A DNA stretch of 64,000 nucleotides from Gonatopus flavifemur. Lineage: Eukaryota; Arthropoda; Insecta; Hymenoptera; Dryinidae. A model generated the notes under the pieces. The model did no database searches and was not told where the DNA came from. It worked only from the letters and a program-made list of their open reading frames with translations. The stretch lies in NCBI GenBank assembly GCA_018340375.1, contig JAFFJZ010000007.1:30416001-30480000 (forward strand), read 5' to 3'. The number at the start of each line of letters is the position of its first letter. Position 1 is the stretch's first letter. Below, piece after piece: positions 45,150 to 56,452 of the stretch. A program made the translations under genes and the position numbers.

Positions 45150-45780
45150 GAACCCATGTCGAAATGGAAACACGGGCTGCTACTGGCTCAGTATTGGTGC
45201 CAGAGTTGCCAGTACTGGCAAATCCAAACTTACCAGTACAGGGCCAGTTGAATCGACAGTACTGGCAAATAGTCAGAATGATAACATCATTTCACGTAAG
45301 GGCGAGTATGATATTTACAACTCTGTCAGTACTGGTGTTATATATGAGCCTGCCATGGTGGACCTCTGGCATTCCAAAAGGCCCAGTTGTTTTGCCAGTG
45401 CTGGGTATAGGATTATACTCGTTCTAGCCCGGTTGTGTGCCATGTGAAATGGGAACATGGGCCAGTACTGGCCCATTGCTGTTGTCAAAGTTGCCGATAC
45501 TGGCAAATCTAAACTTGCCGGTACAAGGCCAGTTGAATCGACGATACTGGCAAGTAGTCAAAAGCATAACATCATTTTACATAAGGGCCAGTAGAACATT
45601 TACAACAGCGTCGGTACCGATTTTTAATGGGAACCAACTATGGCGGAACTCTGACATGACAACAGAACCTATTGTTCTACCATACCTGGATGAGAAGTGG
45701 GAGAGAGTCAAAATAATGCATCCCATGTGGAATTCAGACCCAACCCAATACTGGTACAGTGCTGGTAATTAGAGACCCCC
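45150..45780 (+). repeat. 285-bp direct repeat, CCAGTACTGGC-rich
   Basis: GAAATGG at 45161 and 45446, AGTTGCC at 45204 and 45489: the offset is 285 bases. Both units share GTTGAATCGAC..ATACTGGCAA, AACATCATTT and TTTACAAC..CGT words, and are dotted with the palindrome CCAGTACTGG. Markedly GC-richer than surroundings. The open frames through it (87-111 codons) follow the repeat and are not convincing genes. Confidence 0.85.
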
Positions 45781-45859
45781 GCAGTTATATTTCAAGTAAA
45801 AAAGAAAAAAATTACATTGAATTTGAACTTTCAAAACTTTGTGAATCTATTTTTCTCAG

Positions 45860-46000
45860 TTATCTGAGAAAGACGCTTTGGAAGTGGTTTCATGAACGTT
45901 CATTGGGCAAGGATTGAACCCGGGACCTGCGAGTGAGAAACAGAGTCTCCATCACATCAGCTGATCTCCGAGTTGACAATGGACCACTTAAATTCCCATT
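45860..46000 (-). repeat. tRNA-like composite (SINE2), copy 4
   Basis: On the minus strand: CAACTCGGAGATCAGCTGATGTGATGGAGAC, then CTCGCAGGTCCCGGGTTCAATCCTTG (B box 45911-45923). It closely matches copy 2 in the tRNA-like part (same CTCACTCGCAGG word). It lies between the 285-bp and 157-bp repeat blocks and probably inserted there. The 141-bp module is not seen. Confidence 0.75.
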
Positions 46001-46039
46001 TATTGTACTAATTCCCTTGAAGTCACACAATTTACGATA

Positions 46040-47235
46040 GACTCCGTAGTGAAACAAGATCCTACCAATACTAGCTCATTGTTCTTTATCGAACGTATTG
46101 AAAGATCATACCAACTCTGTCTTGATACTGGCGCGACTCCGGCTCACTACAAAAATCAAGTTGCCAAGATCGTGATGTTAATGTCAATCGACTACCAATT
46201 CCGTAGTCAACCAGAGTCCCACCAAAACTGGTACCATGTCGGCTATCGAACATATCGAATCATAATACCAACTCTGGCTCAACGCTGGCGCGACTCCGGC
46301 TGACCACAACAGCCGAGTTGTCAAGATCATAATTTCAACATCAATCGACTATCGATTTTGTAGTCAGCCAGAGTCATGTCATTACTGGCACATTGCTGTC
46401 TGACACACATATAGTATGATAATACCAACTCTGGCTCAGTACCGGCGTGACTCCGGTTTACTACAATAGCCAAGTTGCCAAGATGGTGATTTCAACGTGA
46501 GTTCACTACCGATTTTGTAATCAGCTAGAGTCATATCATTACTGGCACATTGCCGTCTGTTGTACATATGGAATGATAATACCGACTCTGGTTGAATACT
46601 GGCGCGGTACCGTTTCTCTACATCCTGGATATTGTTCAGACAGTATTCATTCGATACTGACCCTATACCGTCTGTCCACGCGAGCCAATACCGTCTGGAA
46701 TCTTGCGAATGTTCGGCTACAGTTGAAAAACTGAACTCTCGATCATTTCGAAGGATAATACCGACTCTGGTTTAATGCTGGCACGACTTCGGCTCACCAC
46801 AGCAGCCGAATTGCCAAGATTGTCATTTTAATGTCAATCGACCACCGATTCCGTAGTCAGCCACGGTCCCATCGATATTGGCACATTGTCGTCTCTCGCA
46901 CATATTGAATGATAACACCAACTCTGGCTCAGTACTGGCGCGACTTCGGCTCACCACAACAACCGAATCACCAAGATCTTCATGTTAACGTCAATCGACT
47001 ATCGATTCCGTAGTCAGCCAGAGTTCTACCGATACTGGCACATTGTCGTCTCTTGTACATATTGAATGATAACACCAACTCTGGCTCAGTCCTGGCGCGG
47101 TTCCGTTTCTCTGCGATTTGGGTATTCTACAGGCCGTATCAATTCGATACTGGCCCGAGACCGTCTGTCAACGTAAGCTAATACCGTCTGAAATCCGGCG
47201 AATATTTGGCGCCAGTTGAAAAACGGTGATGATTC
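46040..47235 (+). repeat. 157-bp tandem repeat with ~493-bp higher-order structure
   Basis: CC(A/G)ACTCTG starts at 46111, 46268, 46425, 46582, 46761, 46918 and 47075: spacings are 157, 157, 157, 179, 157 and 157. The unit contains TACTGGCGCGACTCCGGCT, CAAGTTGCCAAGAT and GTCAATCGACTACCGATTCCGTAGTCAGCC. A distinct closing block (CGTTTCTCT...ATACCGTCTG...CAGTTGAAAAAC) appears after the fourth unit and again after the last, 493 bases apart. Non-coding by appearance. Confidence 0.9.
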
Positions 47236-47239
47236 TGAA

Positions 47240-50150
47240 TAGGCACAGTTGTTTTTGCCGAAGTCTGGAATATTCACATCAAGTATATTTAACTTCAAAA
47301 CAATCTTACAAGTATCAGATCATGGAAATGTCTTGAGTTAATATTAACTAGTTCATAGTTTATCACGGGTCGCAGTGAATTAACACTATTCAAATGTTCA
47401 TAAAATTTATACAAGTCATTTAACTTATAAAGAAAGCTGCGTACAATGACACTGATATGGATAATTTCACAACTATGTTTTAGAAGGACATGATGAAACG
47501 CGAATCACAATAAAAGTATATGCATATAGGATATATATATATATATATATCACGTATTTATCGAAAGGAGGTCAATATGAAGAAGTTATTCGAGAATGCA
47601 TCAGGATCAAAATAACTGGACTAAATCCAACAACCGTATTATCAAACGTGAACAATCTTTTGAAATAGCTCCTAGAGAAAATGATATTCGCATGTTTATC
47701 AGGAAGAGGAGCTTCATCGTTGCTAAGAAAAGATTTTACACGGAGAAGGAGTTAATATAGATTCAATAAATGAGGATAATACATATATTCATGATTATTC
47801 TGTTGTCGAAATATCAGATTATATTCGATTGGTGTTTTTCATAATTCTGTGAATCCCTAAAAGTATTCGCCAACCTTATTTGACATTCCTCCCCTGTATT
47901 TGTCCTTGGCTTTCATACTCGATAAACTCTTTTCGTGAGATCTCTCGAAGTATTCAAAGAATTTGTCATTTGGATTTCATGCAATTCATAACAATTCGTA
48001 GAATTCGAAGATATATTCCCAAGTATCGAACAAAAAAAAAACAACACGTCTTCCAATGTATGATAAAATTTCAAATATTCCAATATATACTTCTCGATGA
48101 AAGTGTAAGTAGTGATAAGGAAATATCCATCATTGAGAGTCCTGATCGATTCCTTATAAGGCTGAGATTAGTTTCGCTTGACATTCAACAACGGGAAAGA
48201 ATACTTCTCCCATCAAATTTTCTTGGAAGATCATATATGTTCCTCTACAATACTTCCCTTTGATTTCATATAATAATTTCATCAACTCCCCATCATGCTT
48301 CACTTTCCTTTAAAAGGGTGGAAAATTACCTCTCCGACTTACCAAGTGAATCAGAGATCATGAATGATAAAACTTGTATAAAGGGAAGTTATCTCGTGAA
48401 TCGATTTTTTCCTCCTGGTGAGAATATGGAAATCTTTAGTGGTTGTAAAAGTTTGGAAACCAAACGAAGGAACTTCTCCTGTGCTCGGTACAGTATCTTA
48501 TCATGCCCAATGCCTCGTACTTCGTTGAAACTTTCATTTGGCGGAACGTGCGAATCGCAACGACCTTTTTCAAGAAAGTTTGTAATTCGGCAAATGATAT
48601 TCGGATGGAAACCAGTAATATCATATCTAAGTATTCCTCAAGTGAAGATGGTAGAATCTGCATGTTACTTCTATGTACTTATGATAATGAAGATGAATTT
48701 CACTTTCAAATACTCCAAATTTTATGTAGATGAGTTGATGTTTCCCATCCTTATCATGTTTCAAGTTTCGGTATCATTAAACAAGAAGAAAATTTAATAT
48801 TTCATACATTTTTTGTATCAGGCATAACGTGAATCATGCATTCCCATGTGGGATATTCCAATCGATCTATCAATCGATTATTGATAATGAGAGTAGATAC
48901 ATGACCAGAGAATACAAACAAGTCCTCGAAGGATTCCACAGCTAATCAAAAATTCAACTCTGAACTTTTGTTCTAAACGATTCACATCATTGATCGTGAA
49001 GGTTTCACAACCCGATCGAAAATTTGACTCAATTCTTTATTTCTGCTCCTCCTCTCTTCAATTTTCAGATATAGTGAAAGTAGAAAACATTCTGTAATTC
49101 ATTTGAATTTCATTAACGTCACTTCTACAAATATGTGTATCACACATTGAACTGATTTTATTTGAAATCCAACGACTGAGAAGTTTAATGACTACGAATG
49201 AAATGTTCAACAATCAGGATGCGGGTGTCTGATCTGAAAGTGCAGCAAATATTTATTATCTGTAAAGGCATTTCAACTGAACATATCGTAAATAACTGTT
49301 CGCACATGAAATTTCAGATGAAAGTGAGTTTTGGTTGAAGATGAACGTGAAAAAATTTTCTTGAGTCTTGATGGGAAAATTCATAGCAAGGCGGAGTTTT
49401 GAATTATATCAATTGATTTGAAAATAACAATGATATCATGGAATTGGGGTGGAATTCACGAATGGAAATTTATTCAAGCTTTTTGTTTCATTCTTTGAGG
49501 TGCACTACAATAAGAACAGACTTATTGAAATCTTGCATTCCGATCGATACTTTATTATGCGTCAAATTCAACGGAGAAATGGTATTGACAATCAAATTCG
49601 TGCAAACAATAGAATGGGAATATATTGATTGATAAAGTATCCACCTCGTACATCACAAACGCGTGGAAAGTGGACAAAACGAGATCCTAGAACAGCACCA
49701 ACTTTACTTGATTTAAAAAGATATCTCATAGAATGGTTTTCATTGTTCTCAACCCACATAGCTCTAGATTTCATAGTAATGTATTGAGAATTTCTCCATT
49801 ATGAAAGCGGGTATACAAACGTTTCAGACTGTTTTCCAATTTTTTTAAACTCGTTTCTATGCATAAAAAGCAAGAGCATAAAAGAGCTACATCTCATCAT
49901 CTTTCTGTATTCTGCCTGATACATTGATTCAAAGTTCCCAGGGATGGAAGATTCACAGGGCCACCAGTGTTTTATGGTGTTCAAAGAAGTGGAAGAAGTG
50001 GTTCAACAGAGTAGGGTTTCAAATTAGGTAATCAAAGAAAAACATAATTGATAATTAAAATTGATTTCTTCATTGAAATTTTTTAATTAACACTTGAGTT
50101 TCATTTGTGATCAAAATTTTTCCCCATCAACAAGTAAAGCTGATTTAAAA
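47240..50150. other. 2.9 kb unassigned; (AT) run and unrecognised open frames
   Basis: A pure AT run lies at 47528-47550. CACGGAGAAGG at 47740 looks like one end of a CACGG element without a partner. Open frames at 47880-48263 (127 codons) and 48318-48797 (159 codons) have no domain I know, are overlapped by frames on other strands, and show no start or splice context that convinces me. From 50040 on, degenerate AATTAA words begin. Confidence 0.4.
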
Positions 50151-50940
50151 TTGGACAGGGTATGATTCATGCACGCGTAAGAATCATACACGTATTATTT
50201 GTACACGAAAAATAAAACCCAAAAGTATTCACACTAATAATTATTTTTTTTAATACCTCATATTTAACGCATAAGCTTTGGTGCACGTGAAATTATTTGA
50301 TAAGAAAATTGTACACTAAATATTTGTCATGCTTGAAAAAGAAAAGTGATTCACAAAAATCGTACATATGTTTTCATGCATGGACAAAAAATACAATTAA
50401 TTAGTATATAATGATTGTACACCTAATGAAATTCATATGAGAAATTTTTTTCGTTTTATTGAATAATTACTATGAATCAGATGAGGAGTACAATAATTAT
50501 ACACTAATTAATTTTATTTTCTGATCGTACATAAACAATATGTGCACAATTTTTGTTGATTACATTTTTAAAGCTTGTAAAATATTTCGTGTACAATTTC
50601 TATGTCAATCAATTAAATGTGCACAAATAATTATTGCATAAAGGAATTTGTGTTGGACAAAAATTATTAGTGTAAATACTTTTGGGTTTTATTTTTCGTG
50701 TACATTTCAATACGTGTATAAATCATACCCTGTCTGAAATTGAAATTTTTTTCCAATTAACAATTAAATTTAATTCCTAATCGTTGATTTGTTTATTTTA
50801 AAATTAATAATTGAATTCCATTCTTAATTGGAATGTTTTGAAATCAATAATTGAATTAAATTCTGAATTGAAATCCTTAACAATTAACGATTAAATTCGA
50901 TTCTTAATTGACAATTTAATTTGATTGGAATGATTTTGTC
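50040..50940. repeat. Degenerate AATTAA-rich tract, split by an insertion
   Basis: At 50040-50155 and 50740-50940 words such as AATTGAATT, AACAATTAAAT and ATTCTTAATTG recur irregularly. The element at 50157-50733 sits between these two parts and seems to have inserted into the tract. Confidence 0.55.
50157..50733. mobile_element. 577-bp element with ~75-bp inverted ends
   Basis: The left end ACAGGGTATGATTCATGCAC and the inverse of the right end ACAGGGTATGATTTATACAC continue through GTACACGAAAAATAAAACCC and AAAAGTATTYACACTAATAATT. The interior repeats GTACAC and AATTATT words in both orientations. Non-coding. Confidence 0.9.
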
Positions 50941-51159
50941 ATTATGAAAAGATGTTTGTTTGTTAATTAAGATATAAATTGAATGATATGGGAAAAAAGT
51001 CTCGTCCACTGCGTACATATTTTTATATCATTGTTTTCACATTGCATTCACTCATTGCCCGTTTTCCAAGCTATGTACGGAGGCAGATATTTTAATTCAA
51101 ACCAAAAATTATTATTTGAAGGATGATGTTTTGTTGAAACTCAACATTCAAGCTTTGTA

Positions 51160-51342
51160 GACGGAGAAAATATTTCATTAAATATTACAATATACCACTG
51201 GATCAAGGCGCCATGTCGGTTCCTTTGAGAAAAATTACTGCGTGATTCTGTACAATCATAAAGTAATTTTTCTCGAAGAAACCAACATGGCGCCCTAATC
51301 CGGTGGTAAACTGTGATATTTAATGGAATATTGTCTTCGTGT
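51160..51342. mobile_element. Foldback element with CGG..GCGCCATG arms
   Basis: ACGGAGAAAATATTTCATTA at the left and TAATGGAATATTGTCTTCGT at the right. Arms continue through GATATTT..CCACTGGATCAAGGCGCCATG and CATGGCGCCCTAATCCGGTGG to a loop near 51245. Ends are a variant of the CACGG class. Non-coding. Confidence 0.85.
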
Positions 51343-51344
51343 AC

Positions 51345-53870
51345 AGACGTCTGAACGGTTTGGAGCTTATTTTTTACTAACCATATTTTGTACCACTCCA
51401 TGAGTATATACTCATTGTACGTACGTTACATTTTCTGTAATGGTGGAAATTTCTGAACAACACTGTATCTAATCGTTCAACATTTCATGTTCCGAACATA
51501 TTGTTGATTCCAACTTGATTATCTTCTTGTTTTACGAGGACGAATAAAATCATCGCATCTACCGTTTCTCTTTTTATACACTTTTTTAGATTCTCATATC
51601 AAATAATGCTCAAATTGGATAGAATATTATATCCTTCGAAAGTCACAAAACTTTAGATGAACAAACAGAAGAACCGGCGAAAACATTCATTCGCTGTACT
51701 AAATTGCTTCGGATTATAAACCTTGTGGAAAATACTCAAATATTTGAATTCGTATCACTTCTCGCATCATATAATCCTACAATGTAAACGCTTTCATATA
51801 TTGCGGAATAAGCACAGTGAAAATTTCTGCTGATACACGAAACGTCTTTTTCTTTGCACACACGAAACGATTACAAAGCCTTTGAAATTCGCTCAACCAA
51901 ATGAATATTATCTGGTACGTGTATTGTAAACAAGAAATTTATATTCGAAGAAATATTATCAACGGAGATGCCGGTCTGAGAGAAATGTATAATTTTTATA
52001 ATCTACAATGGGATTTTCGAAGAAAACAAATCAGTCTGATTAATGTTCAAAGAAGGGTAAATTGGGTTGCATTCTCTGAAATTGTATGGCACTTGATTTC
52101 TTTTTGATCGCATTTTTCTGATTCATTCCCATTTCCGCTCTCGCTGTGGAGATAGATGATATGAATCATTTTATGGAGAAAAATTGGTGACTACCTTTCG
52201 AATGAAATTGTGATATCGTGAACTCGAAATGATAGTGAGAAGGAAGTTTTTTCACGGTTCCTTTAACATGACATCAACAAATTTATCACACAACATTCGT
52301 GCATTGGATATGAAGATGCTTTGGAAGGTTTTATGAATCACTACAAATCTGTGGTGAACTGAGACACACGTTTTTTATAGTGCAGTTTGTGCTAACCGTT
52401 AAGGGGATGAACCAGGGGTGGGCAGGTGAAAACACAATTGTACTCATGAATACTTTGTTGAATGAGTATTTTCAATTCGAATCTTGATGAAATCGTTGAA
52501 GACATAAAAAACATTGAAAAAAAATAAATCAAATGAAATAATAAAAAGTATTAACTAATTTGAAATGAATTGTCACAAACTACTTACTTTTCGTGAAGGG
52601 TTATTGGATAATAGTTTTTGTTTAGAAAGAATAGAAATTTGTGATGTATTTAAATACTGAATTATTTGTAAATTATTGAATTACCGATTCTATCACCTTT
52701 CCAAGAAATTATCGTAATATTTGAAAATGGAAATGCATTTTGGAGGAAATGCCTTTTCTATAGCGGAAAACTGCACGATCGATCAGTGAAAGATGAAAAA
52801 TCAATGTAAGCATCAATAGAAGTTCAATGAGAAAATAAAATATTTCATACGTTTAGAGAAAAAGGTTAAAATTTGAAGTGATGTAACTATATACGTTTGC
52901 ATTTTTTTTTACTAAGAATCAAAGCAATACTATGCGAGACTTTAAGCGAGATAATCAGCGAGATCTCGCCAAGGTATTGGATTGTTTCATCAGCGAGACA
53001 CGTTGCGAGACTGTTGCGAAACTCTGAGTTTCCACGCGGGATGTCGTGTCTTTTGATATCTTTTAGATGAATTTAAGATATTTTTCGCAACAATTCGGTT
53101 GTTTTCTAAATATCCTGAATTCCTATTACCTTTATAAGACATCTAAAAAGGCCGTGACGTTTCTTCAACTTGTCTACACTGGGAAAAATGATGTGTCAAA
53201 TCAACTTGAACTCAGCAAGTAGCCAATATCATGTTAATTCAACTTGGAAACAAGTTGTTTCCGCATGTTTCACAAGTGAAAAACAACATGGAACGCATGT
53301 ATGTGTTTTCTCTATCACTTAAACTTTGGATCCAAGTCGATGTAACATGGTCTTTTTCCCATTGTAAGACGTACCGCAAGATACGAAATGTTCATTGGAG
53401 AGAAACAAGTGCCGCACAGTAGATAACACCAGTCCCGTGCAGACCAGACCATTGAATTTCATACATAAATTCAATTAATCCGTTCCCTTCTTTCCGGTTG
53501 ATTCCTGTTGTCAATTTTTTGGTAATCAATTGGGAATATTTTCAGGTGAATGGATATGTGAGGAATATTGTTCCGAACATGGAAGACTGATCACAAATGT
53601 TTTCAGGTAATTAATGATAAATTATCAACAAGGATTCTCCGGAAAGAAGGAAAAGAGAACAAAATCAATTGCACCTACTGTGAAATGTAGAAAAATGTTT
53701 CGTCAATTTGCTGTGCGAGGATTGAAAATCATCACACTGAGGAACAAAATAGTGGTGTTTGAAATTTCTGATTCAACTTCCAATCAAATGTAATAGAAGC
53801 AAAAGTTATTAACGTAACTGAAAAGTTGATTGAAATTTCGATTACATTTGAATGCAATTGCAGTTACCCT
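51345..53870. other. 2.5 kb mostly unassigned
   Basis: No gene recognised. GCGAGA words cluster at 52935-53030, and a small dyad (TTTTAGATGAATTTAAG...TTATAAGACATCTAAAA) sits at 53060-53150. ACACTGGGAAAAATGATG at 53175 looks like an element end, but I could not locate its partner with confidence. Confidence 0.4.
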
Positions 53871-53876
53871 GGTAGG

Positions 53877-54618
53877 AATTTCCGCTAGTGAATAATGAGG
53901 CACTTACGAGTTAATCTTTTTTACTCATAAGGCACTAGTGAGGAAAACTCACAAGGCACTCACTAGAATGTAACACTCCAACTAATTAGATTCCATTTAT
54001 CAAAGCTAGTCAAAGAGTCATCATTATCTAACGAGGAACTTATTGGAAACTAACATGGCACTTGTGAGAATAATCAGGGTAAAAATGAAAACTTATTATT
54101 GAATTTATAATTGATTCAGATATGTTCTTAGTTTGAACAAATTTGCTTCAACTCGGAGAATTTTTTCATTCAAGAATTTTGTTTTCTGGTAGTAACATTG
54201 TTTTCTTGCATCAAATAACACTGTCTGGAGAGGATTCTATTGTCAGAATAAAAAGAGATGTTTTCAATTTGATTAATTATTTTCTTTTGTGTACATGCAT
54301 GAAACATTTTTTTACCGGTCATCCAGAAAAATTAATTGATCCAAATATAAATCTGATAAATATTTGGCGAATCCGATGAATAATATTGATCTAATGAATA
54401 AAACTGCTTATTAATGATTTTAGTTAATAATGTATAAATCTAATCTTACTAATGTTTGGATTGACCTTGCAAGAAATTCACAAGTTGTATCCACACATCA
54501 CTGGTCAGATAAGATTTACAAGTGATTCATTAGTCGCTCACTAGTTTAATTTTAATAAGTTTTCCCCTGCGAATAACTCATGAGTCATGAGGAAGAACTT
54601 GTGATATTTCTACTAGGG
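53877..54618. mobile_element. Transposon family P, copy P1 (no gene)
   Basis: Left end CCCTGGTAGGAATTTC, right end GATATTTCTACTAGGG. The sub-terminal words GAGGCACTTACGAGTT, AGGCACTAGTGAGGA and ACTCATGAGTCATGAGGAAGAACTTGTGATATTTC match the two ends of copies P2 and P3, but the internal gene is missing. A deletion derivative, 742 bases. Confidence 0.8.
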
Positions 54619-55013
54619 TACGAAAATATATATTGATGTATGATATAATATAGCGAAAATTCAAAATTCAGTTGTGTGTAAATGAATTCTCATTTCAATC
54701 ACCAGTAATTGGAAATTTCATTCACAAATGTACATGGAAAGTACATTAAATTTGAAGACATTTCTAACAGTGTGAGACTTTTGCAAGTTTGGATGCATTT
54801 CCTCTACGTTGATGATAGTGATTTTACAAGAAATTGTGAGTTTCAATCCTTGTACCCACAGCAAATTTACATAAAACTATGCAAAACAGCTAGAATAATA
54901 CCTTGATTCAATTGGATTTTTAGTTGATTTAAGTACGCATACATGGACGTACCTAGTATTTGAATTGAGTTGATGAATGATTGTGTTTGAACAAGCAAGA
55001 GGGAGATAGAGAG

Positions 55014-55046
55014 AGACACACACACACACACAGACAGATAGATAAC
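55014..55046 (+). repeat. Simple repeat (GA/CA/GATA)
   Basis: GAGAGAGACACACACACACACACACAG is followed by ACAGATAGATA. A compound microsatellite. Confidence 0.95.
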
Positions 55047-55989
55047 AGTCCGCCTTCCAAAAGCATTGCGCTGAGAGGAAGATACCTAGTTAGGACAACT
55101 AAATGTTAGTTGCCCCAGCTAGATTTTGATTCACGCTAGCTACACTCTAGCTCAGGTAAATAAAAGTCTAGTTATCTGAATTATGAATCAAATGGTTCAT
55201 TCAATGGGAATAAGAAATTCAATTGTGACAAATAAAATTTGGTTGGCGCAACTAAATTTTTATTTACAATGATTAAATTTCCGACTTGTCGAATATTTGA
55301 ATGGACCCTTTCTTTCAGTGTCAATGTACTTACGAATGTATTTGCACAAACTGTACTCTAGATTGAACTGCAATATGTCAACTAAATACTCCTCAAAACA
55401 TCATTGTTTTAAATGAAGATTTTCCATCAAATTTCATACTTTTTGTTCACATTGAAATTTGATATTTTTTCCTTTTGGAAGGTTGTTTCTGACAGGATAT
55501 TCCATATGAGAAACACACCTCCTCTTGTTCATCACTGAATGTTTTCGGGAATACCTCAATGCTTCTCAAACGTGATTTGATCTTTATCTCTCTAACTTTT
55601 TCAAAGATTTTCAGTCCGTCACCTAGAGTAATTTTAGGAACAGAATATATTTCATCCGTTTCCCCAAGTGGCATCACATTTTTCCGAACTTGTTCTATGC
55701 CCTTGTTCATATTACTTTCCTCCCATTCGTGAGATATTTCCCCTATATTATTTAAAAGGAAGAAAGAAAAAAACCTGCGAAAGAATAAATCTTATATTTT
55801 TTCCGATACAAACCGAACGACACGCTATACAAATTTGGTTGTCATGTACGTTTTATTTGACCTGATCAAATTCAAAATCCTCCAAAATGAAAGAGAATGA
55901 TTGTTGTTTCCAGCAACACACGTACAATATGAAGAAATTACCTCAAACGCAAGGTATGCCACTACAAAGTTATCTCTGTGCACTGTTTA

Positions 55990-56137
55990 CCCAGATAACA
56001 TTTTGAAGCTCTCCCCTAGGTTGGCGTGCAATTTGCGTGCAGAAGTTTATCTATGTGCGTCGCTTTGTGAGCGTACAAGCATATTGCCCGCAAATCCTTA
56101 TTCATGTGCGTCGCTTCGTGAGGGCATGTTATCTGGG
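55990..56137. mobile_element. 148-bp element with CCCAGATAACAT ends
   Basis: CCCAGATAACAT and ATGTTATCTGGG are exact inverses, and the symmetry extends to TTTA/TAAA outside. Inside, ATGTGCGTCGCTTYGTGAG occurs twice in direct orientation (56049 and 56104). Non-coding. Confidence 0.9.
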
Positions 56138-56452
56138 TAAATACGCCGTAAACATAAGAAGTTGACTTTCACTTGTACACAAACCACAAATTCGATCTAA
56201 CATAGTTGGTAATGTCTCTTGTTACTTAATTCAACATGCAAGTAGCACCACAAGTACTCCTGCATGCAACTCACCCTGGTAGACATTTTCTCCAGTCAAT
56301 CATAAGGCACTTACGAGTTTGCCCGTTCAACTTATGAGGAACTAGTGAGGAATGTACCGCTCTAACTCTTCAGATACTAGTTAGAAAAACTGACCAGTTG
56401 CTCGCTAGGATTTCACAAGGCACTTGTTAGTACATAAATATCAATAAAATTT

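Noticed and set aside
45142..45772. Overlapping frames of 87-111 codons in the 285-bp repeat as a small gene family
   Set aside because: Although 285 is divisible by three, the two units have different stops and indels, and the frames reflect GC-rich repeat sequence with no codon or domain signal.
46049..47298. Coding frames across the 157-bp array (84 and 70 codons)
   Set aside because: They follow the repeat unit, break at different points in each unit, and 157 is not a multiple of three, so the frame cannot persist through the array.
47880..48797. Two consecutive open frames (127 and 159 codons) as exons of one gene
   Set aside because: They are separated by stops, a minus-strand frame covers the same place, and no motif or intron boundary joins them convincingly. 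Left as unassigned.
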